Positions 11,890-22,599 of a stretch of 64,000 nucleotides of DNA are shown in pieces. Below the pieces are notes generated by a model. That model was not told the DNA's origin, ran no database searches, and saw only the letters and a program-made list of their open reading frames with translations. Source of the DNA: Glomus cerebriforme. Lineage: Eukaryota > Glomeromycota > Glomeromycetes > Glomerales > Glomeraceae. Position 1 is the first letter of the stretch, and the number at the start of each line of letters is the position of its first letter. The position numbers were made by a program, and so were the translations under genes. The DNA lies in NCBI GenBank assembly GCA_003550305.1, contig QKYT01000161.1, positions 89,958 through 153,957 of the forward strand, in the 5' to 3' direction.

Positions 11890-12380
11890 TATTAACCCAT
11901 TTGATTTAATATGATATATAATATTTTGAGGACAATGATGAGTAAATAATGTATAACCTTCCACAGTTTAACTTGCAAAAATATTGAGATGAATTGGTAA
12001 ATATACTTGCAATGAAATATAGGATAAATCTTCAATTTGAGTAATGGCATTTTGGCTATAACAATGATTACCATAACCTTCATAATACATTGCAATTACT
12101 TTGGCAATACAAATTTTTGTTCCATATAGCACAATTACATAATCACCTTGCTGCAATGGAAAATCTTGAGTAATATTTGCTAATACTACAGCACATATTT
12201 AATCTTTCCCAATACCATCAATAACCTTTTCAATTACTGTAACTAAATAATCTGCAGTATGAGAAGTTTCTGATAAATCAGAAAGTTGATAAAGGTATTC
12301 TTTACGTGATAGAGTCATTATAATGAAGTTCCAAATTGAACGATGTATACCAGAGGTCCAGCCATTGAATGCTAAATTGT
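11890..12380 (-). mobile_element. hAT-type transposase fragment (DUF659-like), degenerate
   Basis: The minus strand from about 12380 reads LAFNGWTSG, then IWNFIIMTLSRKEYL, then SETSHTADYLVTVIEKVI and ICAVVLANI after an in-frame stop near 12200. These are the landmarks of the DUF659 part of hAT transposases (FDGWT, SHTAE, AVVxDN). The following QQGDYVIVLYG stretch does not fit that family, so the fragment may be chimeric. It lies next to the assembly gap. Confidence 0.6.
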
Positions 12381-12447
12381 ATTAATAATATTATAGATAG
12401 TAAGTAAGATTAAATAAAAAACACTTATGATAGCCTATGTAATTCAA

Positions 12448-13290
12448 NNNNNNNNNNNNNNNNNNNNNNNNNNNNNNNNNNNNNNNNNNNNNNNNNNNNN
12501 NNNNNNNNNNNNNNNNNNNNNNNNNNNNNNNNNNNNNNNNNNNNNNNNNNNNNNNNNNNNNNNNNNNNNNNNNNNNNNNNNNNNNNNNNNNNNNNNNNNN
12601 NNNNNNNNNNNNNNNNNNNNNNNNNNNNNNNNNNNNNNNNNNNNNNNNNNNNNNNNNNNNNNNNNNNNNNNNNNNNNNNNNNNNNNNNNNNNNNNNNNNN
12701 NNNNNNNNNNNNNNNNNNNNNNNNNNNNNNNNNNNNNNNNNNNNNNNNNNNNNNNNNNNNNNNNNNNNNNNNNNNNNNNNNNNNNNNNNNNNNNNNNNNN
12801 NNNNNNNNNNNNNNNNNNNNNNNNNNNNNNNNNNNNNNNNNNNNNNNNNNNNNNNNNNNNNNNNNNNNNNNNNNNNNNNNNNNNNNNNNNNNNNNNNNNN
12901 NNNNNNNNNNNNNNNNNNNNNNNNNNNNNNNNNNNNNNNNNNNNNNNNNNNNNNNNNNNNNNNNNNNNNNNNNNNNNNNNNNNNNNNNNNNNNNNNNNNN
13001 NNNNNNNNNNNNNNNNNNNNNNNNNNNNNNNNNNNNNNNNNNNNNNNNNNNNNNNNNNNNNNNNNNNNNNNNNNNNNNNNNNNNNNNNNNNNNNNNNNNN
13101 NNNNNNNNNNNNNNNNNNNNNNNNNNNNNNNNNNNNNNNNNNNNNNNNNNNNNNNNNNNNNNNNNNNNNNNNNNNNNNNNNNNNNNNNNNNNNNNNNNNN
13201 NNNNNNNNNNNNNNNNNNNNNNNNNNNNNNNNNNNNNNNNNNNNNNNNNNNNNNNNNNNNNNNNNNNNNNNNNNNNNNNNNNNNNNNNNN
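12448..13290. other. Assembly gap (843 N)
   Basis: This is a run of N. Open frames crossing it are artefacts. It is bordered on the left by a transposase fragment and on the right by a short-motif repeat, which probably explains the failed assembly. Confidence 0.99.
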
Positions 13291-13294
13291 TAAC

Positions 13295-13490
13295 TTGGCA
13301 TAACTATATTCAAATCTTATGATCAACTATGCCAAAACTATGGATAAACCTATTATAGAAGTTTCGGCAAGTTTTGGCAGTTTCGCAATTTTGACAGGTT
13401 TCACAGTTTCAGCATTTTGGCATTTTGGCATTATATAAGAGGTTTCACCTTTCGGCATTAGGCCAAACAGGTTTCGGCAAGCAACCTTAC
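13295..13490. repeat. Degenerate short repeat rich in TTTCGGCA/TTTTGGCA
   Basis: The motif TT(T/C)(C/T)GGCA or close variants recurs about ten times in both spacings and flanks the gap. It may be the edge of a longer array hidden in the N run. Confidence 0.5.
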
Positions 13491-13739
13491 ATATCATATA
13501 AAAATTTACTATTGAATATTTTGTAAACATTTATATTAAAGTTTTTGCTCATCTATTCCATTTATCATTTCAATGATTTTTCTTTTTTTTTATTTTTTTT
13601 TTCTTCTGATTTATTAACCTGTTTTATTGATGAGTATATTTGAAATTGGAGGCATTTTCCTGATAAAAATCCTAAATATTAAACTTGATAACTTTTATTT
13701 AAACAAATTAAAACTTTAAATGAATATTTTATAAATAAT

Positions 13740-13861
13740 GTGACACCTTGCTTTCTTGAAAAAATATTAGGGAAAAGATTTTTTATCATTAAGAAGTAAC
13801 ACAAAGATGTATTTTAATATGAAAAGTTTTTTTTTTTTTTTAGAAAAAAGAAAGGTGTCAC
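13740..13861. mobile_element. MITE with 10-bp terminal inverted repeats
   Basis: The ends are GTGACACCTT (13740-13749) and AAGGTGTCAC (13852-13861), a perfect inverted repeat whose homology continues inward imperfectly. The interior is non-coding. I see no certain target-site duplication. Confidence 0.6.
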
Positions 13862-14376
13862 TTGAAAGAGAGTTATCTAGAATATTATTGCAGAATTTGA
13901 AATGAAAATGATAAGAAGAATTCAAAGTTATGGAAGATAAAAATAAATATTTTAATTAGAAAATTATTATAAATTATTTTTATTATTTTTTTTAGTAATT
14001 TTATTTTATTTTTTAATAAATTAATAAATAAAATAATTTTTTAAGTTTTAAAATAATTTAATATGAAAAAATATATAATAGTAAATTTTACTTAAACTGT
14101 GTTGATAGCACACCCTAATGGTTTATGTAATATTAACCAATTGGATTATTATATCAGGCACAAATAATAGACATGTACAGTACAGCCATTTTTCTAATTC
14201 CTAGTATAATATATTTGCACAATAGTATAGAAATAATATATCTTTTATGAGTATATACTGTAAACTGATAAGAATAAATAAATTTAAAGTTAACTATAAA
14301 TTAAATAAAAATTTAGTACCTCTTAATATCAACTCAATTGGAGTCTAAGTAATAAAAAAATAAAATAAATTAGTAA

Positions 14377-17300
14377 TTATTGGATTAATTGTATTGATAA
14401 TCTAGGCGCCTCTTCATTAGTTTCTTCAAACATACCTTCATTACTTTCTTCAAGAATTATGGTTTTTTCTTTATGAGATTCAAAATCAAATATACCTTCA
14501 TCACTTTCTTTAAGAATTATGGTTTTTTCTTTATGAGATTCAAAATCAAACATATCTCCATCATTTTCTTCAAGAAATTTTCTACTTGTATATTTAGGGT
14601 GTGATTTTTCTTTACGAGATTGAAAAATAAAATTAACTTCACTTTCCATAAGATGTGCTTTACTTGTATTACTTGTATATTTTGTATGTTTAGGATTTGG
14701 AACTTTTTTTATGAAATTCCAATCATCGCTTTGAAAAAATAATTCTATACAATGAAATACAATTTATTAGTATTTTTAACAATTAAATCTATAGATTATT
14801 AAAATTAAAAGCTTAAAATAAATTGTTCAAGTACCATTAGGGTGTATTGAAGATGATAATTTCTTTTTATTAATTTCATTTGCTTCTTTAATTTGCTTAT
14901 TGATTAATGATTTTTTTTCAGACTTATAAAATAAATCGTCAAATAAAAATTTTAATTCATTTGCTGTAGGTCGGTTTAAGGGGGCTTCATCCAAGCATCG
15001 TTTAATTATATTTGCAATTAGTTGAGGAATTTTAATAATATTTACATTTGTTAAGCTTATTGTATGAATTGTATCATCCATATAATAAGGATTCAATTGA
15101 TCCAATCCTGTGCAGACTTTATATGCAACCATTCCAAATTCATAAATGTCATCTTTTTGAGTATATTTTCTGTTCAAAATTCTAGGAGCAGTATATTGTG
15201 CAAAGTTATTATTTTGAGGTTTTATATTTACAAATCTACATAAACTAAATTCGGTAATAAGTGCAGAATTTGTATTTAACCATATATCATCACAATGAAT
15301 ATTGCAATGAATCAAATTATTATTGTGAATATCATTAAGACCTGTAATAATATTTTGCAAAATTTCCAACTTTTTTATCCAATCTAGTGAATTATTATTT
15401 TTTAAATAATGATTTAAATCACCATTATTAGCATAATCCATTACTAATTTAAAATCATTTGTTTTTGGATCTCTAGTAATACCATAACACTGAATTATAT
15501 TACTTGAATAATTTACCATAAGATTTGATTCAATCTAAAAAAAAAAATTATAAATTAATATATATTAATATTATGTCAATTATATATAAAAAAAGGTCTT
15601 ACTTCTCTAAAGATTTCAGCTGCATTATTTGGTAAATATGTTTAGTATTTTAATGTAACATTTTTATTTTTTTGTCTTTTCCATTGATTATTTTTAGATT
15701 CCAGATTAACTATAGGTCCATCTTTCCAACTTGCTTTATAGATATCTTTACGTCCTCTTTTACCTATATAAGTAACATTTTCAAATCTATCAAATTCAAT
15801 CCATTCTAAAATTTCCTTATTACTTCTAGATTTTAGTTGATTTTTATGAATAAATTCATCTATATCATGATTTCCACTAGTCCAATTTTTAAAATTTTGT
15901 TTAAAATATTTAGAATTACATGCTTGACACCAAGTATAATTTGTATTAGGTTGATTACAATTTGGACACAATCCATAATCCATATAATTTATTGAATATT
16001 TAATAATATTATGAATATTATCAAATTTATCAATTTCATCTTGTAATTTCTCATCCAAATTTTCTTTAGTTAAAATATATCCAATTAGATTTAAAGAGAA
16101 TTTCTTTTCTGAATAGCTATCAATTTTTAAATTTTTATAATTTATAGATAAAATGCAAATATGTAAATCTATTTCAATATATGTTAAAGAATCATTCTCT
16201 TCATCATCAGAATAATCATCAAAAATTATTTTTGAACTTGAAATAATTGTATTGGATTCATCTTCATAAGTTGGTTGTACTATTTGAACATTAATAGACT
16301 CATTTTTCCATTTAATTAATTTAATATGATTAGGCTCACAATTTGTTGAGGGATAATATGCATTAATAAGAATAGAACTTCCTAAAGATAAAGAAGGAGT
16401 TTTGATATTATATATTGATTTGTTTGGTTGTAACATTATAGATTTTTTAATACAATCAACTTGAAATTCTTGATCATTTGGACTAGAGATTGATGATTTT
16501 GAAAATTTTAAAGAGTTTCCAATAACCACCCACAAAACATAACATTCTTTTATATTAGTACTTGTTTTCTCTAATTTTTTTATTGTTGCAACAAATCCAT
16601 TAAGATCATATAAACCAAAATTAACATAAAATTCTTCCAATTTTAAATTATTTTTTGAAATAATTGATCCAAATACTTCATAATCTTCACTTTCCAATGA
16701 TAATTCTAGATTTATATGCTTATAAGCCTCATTATCATTATCTAGATCTCCCAAATCAGCAATTCCTGTCCTTATAATTCTATAATTATTTTTTAATATA
16801 TTTTCTATTTTCCTTTGTTGTTCTGCATCAAGAATTTTGTAAAAAGGAATGATATTATCAAACTCAACAATCTCTAAATTATTGGTATTTTGAATCCAAT
16901 CAGATAAATTATCTTTTTCGATAACCTTTCCTTTTTGTGTTAAAAGATATGAAATATTAAGATTGTCTAATGATTCAAATATTGGCGATTTTAAATTAAT
17001 ATTATTAAACATACTAGATGATGAAGACTTTGGTAAAATGCTTCTAAGAGACTTTCCTAAAATAATTCTTTGCGGAAATAAATGACCATGTTCATTAAAT
17101 ACATCTTGTAAAGCTTTTGAAGGATTCATACAATTAAGTGCTTTTTCTATAACTTGTTCAAATTCTTTTGTAGGTTTTATATGATCCCTATTTAAGCAAA
17201 TTTCATATTGCTCACAATTGAATAGAATATGAAGATTATCACCATAATTTTTAATATTACTTTTGATAAATGGAAAAGAACTTAAATTTTTAATTGAGAA

Positions 17301-20300
17301 AATATTATTGAATATTAAGTTTTCCTCTAATTTCGTTGTTGGATTTATCATTTCCAAATAAATTTTATCACTCAGATTTACTTTAGGAACTTCAATAAAA
17401 TTAATGCCAATTTTCTTACTATTTTCTATTTTATATGATTTATTAATTACAAGACCTTGAAGTAGGCGAAATTCTTCGATCCATTTTACTAGACTAACAT
17501 ATAACGCATCTCCAAGCCACTCTTCCAAGCTTAATTTCTTTTCAAAATTAGCAATTCCGGGATACCTTTCATTTTGAGCCTCAGAATCGTCTGCGGATAT
17601 TATACTTTTTACTTTTTTTAAATGGGAAATAGGACTAGAATTTTTATATGAAATAATATCAATCAATTTATTTTGATATAAATTATTTAACCAATCTGCT
17701 AATTTTTTTGGAGTGTTTAGCTTTATGCCATCTGTTGTTTCTATACTTGACAAAAAAAGTGCGTCAAAACAATCATTATTGAATTGGATTCCGCTATTAT
17801 TTTTAACTGAATAATATGCCCAGGTTAAATAAAATTTTAAAACATCAATCTGATTTGGAGAAGCTAAGTTGAGATTTTTGATAAATAACTGTCCTCCAGC
17901 TAAAAATTCATTTGTAAAAATATGACCATAAAATTCGTGTAATTTTTCATCATCTTCCAAATACGTTGAAAAGGATTCTGACAAAGCACCTTTATATGTG
18001 ATGTCAGCCACTGGAAAATTAATACAAATATCAAAAGGTTGTAAATCGCTAAAAATATAATCGTTAAAAGTGAGTAAATTTGTAAGATTATCGGGATCGT
18101 TTATATTAATATAAACCAGAGGTTCTCCTTTATACAAGCTTATATTCAAATCGCCATTATCAACAAAAATAGCTTGTTTACTTGATTGTATGCTATGCCC
18201 ATCCAAGAATAAACCATGATGTAATTTCCATTGTTGGATTATTTGTTGTTCGGTTAACGAATCTTTTTCTATTCTCGCGTAGTCGATATAAAATTTATAA
18301 TTAACTTTTAGGATTAATTAAATGGAGGAAATAAATAAATAAATAAATCTTACCAACTTCCTTTTCTTTAGATTTCAAGGGCGAATTTTCTGATAACTCA
18401 TTTAATCTTCTCATAGCTAAATCATAACCGTTATCTGCAGACTGTTTATACCATTCCATAGCTTTTTCAGCATCCTTCGCTGTTCCAATACCATCTTCAT
18501 AACAAACAGCAACATTATATTGAGCGATACTATATTTCATATTAGCAGCTTTTAAATATAAATCAAAGGCCATTTTTCTATCAACGGAAGTTCCAATACC
18601 ATTTAAATAACAGTAACCCAACATACTCATACCAAAAGTAGATTCGCCCTGAGCACTCAAACTATAATAATAAAAACCTATATCATAATCTCTATTAACG
18701 CAAGTTCCTTGTTGATAATAATTTCCGACATAATATTGTGCTCCTGCATGACCATTATTCGCTGCTTCAATATACCAATTAAAAGCAATTTTTTCATCCT
18801 TCATAATCCCAATACCTTTTTCGTAACAAATTCCTAACGCAAATTTACCTACTACACTTTGACCATGTTTAGCACATTTTTCATACCATTTAAATGCTAA
18901 TGATTTATTAATCATGGTCCCTAATCCATTTTCATAACAAATTCCTAAATAATACTGAGCAGTAGGATTATTCCGTGATGCCGCTTGATGAAAATAATCG
19001 AATGCCATATTAATGTTCGTTTTTGTACCAATTCCTGAAAAATACAAATATCCCATAAAAAATATATAATTTGTATTTGTCATATAATTCATATTTAACC
19101 ATTCATAAATTTCCACAGCAGTGACATCATGTAATGATAAGTAATTATCAAGGATCGGGCGATGTTGATCACGAGACTTTCCTTCGTTTGTCACTTTTAT
19201 AAGTAACGCTACCAATCCTGTTACGATAATACTAGTTATTTTTGAATCATCTTTTAGTGTCTGTATCTGATCTTCAAGTATTCGGGTTTGTGATGGCAAC
19301 ATGGCTTTTAAAGTAATAACAACTTCTTGAATTGTCGGTCTCTTTTCTGGATCACCATCCCAACAATCTGAAAACGTAATTTTAATTAATTTAATTTAAT
19401 TGATGATTCAATATAAAACGGTTTTACTTACTCGTGTAAAGTTTAGAATATTCTTCAGGTGTACCATCTTCAATGCTTTCTCTTATCCCTTGTAAAATTT
19501 TCAAATTCAAAGAAAAATCAGATTTAATATAAGAAAAAGGCCTTACCCCACTAGACAACTGCCAAAGTAATACACCAATACTATAAACATCACTTTTCTT
19601 ATTTAGATTGTTCAGCTTACAATCTGCTTGTAATCTTGAATATTCAAATGACATAAAATCTGAACAATCAAACCCTTCAGGGCCAATAAAAGGAATTATA
19701 CTATGTGATTTCGATACAATTGGTGCAAATCCAACAGTATATTCTTCAATTCGTTTACTTAATTTAAAACCTGTCAATTTAATTGAATCTTGACATACAA
19801 ATATATTGTTTGGATGTAAATCTCTGTGTATTATCCCTTCTTCATGTAAACATTCTACTGCACTTGATAATTGAAATGCTAATCTGTATTTATCTTGCCA
19901 ATCTAATGAAGAAAATTTCTTTTTTAAATAATCATCAAGATTTCCTCCGTCTGCATATTCTAATACCAAAAAATCTGTGATACAAGAAAATTTTTTTTTT
20001 AAAAAAAAATAATTATATATATCCATGTATACTAGAAATAAAAAAAAATATTTACTTGGTTCAATAGTCATTCCGTAAAATCGTATTATATGATCATGAA
20101 AATCAACTTCTCGAAGTAAAGCCGCTATCTATAATATAACAAATCATCAATATTTTCATTAAAAACTTTTCTTTCATTTAATATATACCTCTTTTTCAAC
20201 ATTGTATGAATAAAATCTTTTTAGTGCAAAATATTTTTCGCTTCGTTTCCAATTTGCCCTAAACACTTTGTGAAATTTTCCTTGACCTATCTCTTCTATA

Positions 20301-20410
20301 TTAGTAAAATCATGATATTTATAATATTTTATGTAGCTATGTTTTGTGAATTCATCAATCAAATCCTGAGATTGTGTAATTACGTGCCGATTATATTCTG
20401 TATTTGACAT
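14377..20410 (-). CDS. Giant fusion: TKL pseudokinase / Sel1 repeats / MACPF-like / Zn cluster / second pseudokinase
   Basis: Exons 20410-20189, 20128-20056, 19974-19432, 19367-18354, 18304-15603, 15534-14835 and 14744-14377 join in frame (1,874 codons, with an internal TAA at 15642-15644). Residues about 38-310 are a kinase domain: GQGKFHKV, FALK and HRDLHPNN are present but GFK replaces DFG. Residues about 379-607 are six Sel1 repeats. From about 640 comes the MACPF-like module, with signature-like motifs YGHIFTNEFLAGG (near 743) and HGHLFPQRIILG (near 1018). A CPNC-x9-CQAC cluster with WTSGN and FDRF leads a second kinase (HCN for HRD, EFS for DFG). The tail has 20-residue repeats. No in-frame ATG lies between the upstream stop and the MACPF exon, which supports one transcript. 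A two-gene model or an assembly error cannot be excluded. Confidence 0.7.
14431..14580 (-). repeat. 60-bp in-frame tandem repeat in the C-terminal tail
   Basis: Two complete units (14431-14490 and 14491-14550) and half of a third encode the 20-residue unit ESHKEKTIILKESDEGIFDF, which is acidic and basic by turns. The repeat stays in frame. Confidence 0.8.
15642..15644 (-). other. In-frame stop in the kinase beta-3 strand
   Basis: The frame VTLKY-stop-TYLPNNAAEIFRE continues open on both sides. It aligns without gap to LKRLNGSQNLSPEHLNE of the gene at 45206, and the stop falls on a Leu codon (TTA to TAA). It is a single-base nonsense change or a sequencing error. If real, it removes nearly all of the second kinase. 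Confidence 0.75.
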
Positions 20411-20637
20411 TTTTACAGCGAAGGGAAAGAATTAATCAAAGGATTCTATGCTTATAAATAGAAAATCACATGCAGTATCAATTGTGCAGGTGTGCGTGTA
20501 ACCTTTTCACAATTGTGACAATGATGATCCAAAATAAAAATAGGACTGTTTGTGGGACGATATCATGGTGCTGTTACACGTTTATACACATGAAACTCAG
20601 AAAAATTAAATGAAAAAAAAAATTTGTATTTTAAAAA
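20411..20637. promoter_or_regulatory. Shared divergent promoter region (227 bp)
   Basis: The only DNA between the start codons of the giant fusion gene (-) and the MACPF-like gene (+) must hold both promoters. I see no clear single motif. Confidence 0.5.
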
Positions 20638-22599
20638 ATGAGTTTATACCTTAAAAAATTCTTTGGCCAGAATGTTGACGTATCAGTTCAAATAGGTGAT
20701 AGTACATCATCATCTGTATTAGTTAGTTTAAATCTTAACGATAATTTATTAAGGATTCGTCAAGAACTTGAACAAAATAGTGAAATTAAAATGAATGATA
20801 CGATGTTGTTTGCGAAAAAATTTAGTATTACTAATAATAATAGTATTGAGAGTTATGTGCTATCTGAAATAGCAAGCGAAGATGAAAATAAGAAAATTTT
20901 AAATGATATTATAGATAATATTATTTTACATTTAGTGAACAACCCAAACCCTAATTGGAAGTTTTTAAATAATAAATGCAAACTAGAATATGGGCGTACT
21001 ATAACTCGCGATGGAATTAGGAAAGCTGAGAAAAAAGCATTTACAATGAAAAATTGTGAAATGACCGAAATTGGTGCCGAAGGATGTCGAAAAGAAACAA
21101 TTGAATTTAATTCAATTGAAGATAGGATTATGAAAACAGAATTATCTTTTGCTGAAAATATTGATATACAAGATTTTATAAAATTCGGAGTATCAATTAA
21201 AATATCAAGAAATAAAAATTCTGAAGCTGCAACTAATTCAATTTGTAGTTTTACAGAGTTTGGGAAAATTTCTTTAAAATTTAGCGAATATTTAAAGCCA
21301 ACGTTAGAATTTATTAAAGCGATAGAAAAGGCTATTAATTCTAAAGATCCCAGAACAGAATTAAAGGAAATTATTGAGAAATATGGTCAATTCGTTCCAA
21401 CTGAAGTTATTTTAGGTGGAAGAGCTTATTTTAAAGGTGTAAAAATTTCAAATATATCCTCCGAAGGAAATGCTATTAATGGCACTTTAAGTGCAGGTGC
21501 TCCGGCTTTAAATACTGGGTTAAGATATTCTTCTGAAAAATCAAGTGGAAATACTAATTATTCTAAACATGAATGTTTTAAATTAATTGGAGGTCAACAA
21601 CCTGATAGTCTCGAAGATTTCAACGAAAAATCTTGGGTTAAATCATTAGATGAATTTAGGAATTGGGACTGTATAGAATTTAAGAATCCTATTAGTATTT
21701 TTCAACTTTTATCTGAAGAATTGCGTAAAAAAATTATTTTATCTATTGGGAAAAGAATTCTTCATTTAAATTTTGATGAATTTGAATATCAGCTGGAAAA
21801 ACCTGATAGACCACGAATATATGAATTAGATATGCCATCAAATATTTTAGAAATTGTTCGAAATGAGGATTCTGATTGTAATATCTTTGCAACGGTAATT
21901 GATAAAAACGAAACAAAAAATGATTTTTTTAGTCATCAAGTCCTTTTTCCGCCAAATGGAAAACCAAGACTTCTAATACATTGTATTCAAAACAAATTTA
22001 AAAAACGTAAATGCCATTTGATTATTGGTTGGATGATTATTGGCTATTATACAAATTTTAATTTTATTCTTAGAAATTTTGATGTTCAATTGGAAACTTT
22101 TAGGAATGGCTTTAAATCAACAAAAAAACAATACAACAATAAGGATTTCTTAGATTTTAAATATAATTCAACACTTGATAAAGTTTCATGTTTAGGAATT
22201 CCTATATTAAAAGAATTGAAATCTTCAAATCATTCTCTCGTTATTGGTCATCATTTTTTTAATGATCAAAAGAATAACAGAATTGGATCATACGTATTTT
22301 CTTATTGTTTAAAAAGCAAATGCTATGTTGATTTACCTGATTTTACTTTATGTACACTCGTCATTTCAAATTATCATATTCCTCATGCTTATGGAATATT
22401 ACCTTTTAAAGATAACGATATTTTTAATTCTTTAAGACCAAAATATATTAGTTTACATTCTGAAGGAGAAGATGATTGTGGTCCAATTTTTCCAAAACAA
22501 AAACTTAATGAAATTAAAATTAAATATATTGGTAAAAACAAAAAATTAAAAGATCTGAAATATGCATTTTTTGCTACTGATGAATTCTTTTTAGAATAA
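20638..22599 (+). CDS. MACPF-like protein, stand-alone
   Basis: A single exon of 653 residues starting at an ATG. Residues 1-105 form a beta-grasp-like leader (LNLNDNLLRIRQELE, MLFAKK). Residues 115-150 are the family block LEYGRTITRDGIRKA. The MACPF-like signature KYGQFVPTEVILGGRAYF spans 248-265 and is followed by a Gly/Ser-rich stretch, LIGGQQPD, WVKSLDEFRNWD and NPISIFQLL. The C-terminal domain begins near DCNIFATVID. Unlike its paralogues it lacks the C-terminal Cys cluster and ends in a Lys-rich and acidic tail. I see no signal peptide or clear transmembrane helix, so it is probably intracellular. A pore-forming or membrane-binding role is inferred from the fold resemblance only. It diverges from the giant fusion gene. 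Confidence 0.82.
   Translation: MSLYLKKFFGQNVDVSVQIGDSTSSSVLVSLNLNDNLLRIRQELEQNSEIKMNDTMLFAKKFSITNNNSIESYVLSEIASEDENKKILNDIIDNIILHLVNNPNPNWKFLNNKCKLEYGRTITRDGIRKAEKKAFTMKNCEMTEIGAEGCRKETIEFNSIEDRIMKTELSFAENIDIQDFIKFGVSIKISRNKNSEAATNSICSFTEFGKISLKFSEYLKPTLEFIKAIEKAINSKDPRTELKEIIEKYGQFVPTEVILGGRAYFKGVKISNISSEGNAINGTLSAGAPALNTGLRYSSEKSSGNTNYSKHECFKLIGGQQPDSLEDFNEKSWVKSLDEFRNWDCIEFKNPISIFQLLSEELRKKIILSIGKRILHLNFDEFEYQLEKPDRPRIYELDMPSNILEIVRNEDSDCNIFATVIDKNETKNDFFSHQVLFPPNGKPRLLIHCIQNKFKKRKCHLIIGWMIIGYYTNFNFILRNFDVQLETFRNGFKSTKKQYNNKDFLDFKYNSTLDKVSCLGIPILKELKSSNHSLVIGHHFFNDQKNNRIGSYVFSYCLKSKCYVDLPDFTLCTLVISNYHIPHAYGILPFKDNDIFNSLRPKYISLHSEGEDDCGPIFPKQKLNEIKIKYIGKNKKLKDLKYAFFATDEFFLE

Noticed and set aside
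12391..13326. Long open frames on both strands
   Set aside because: They consist almost entirely of N from the assembly gap.
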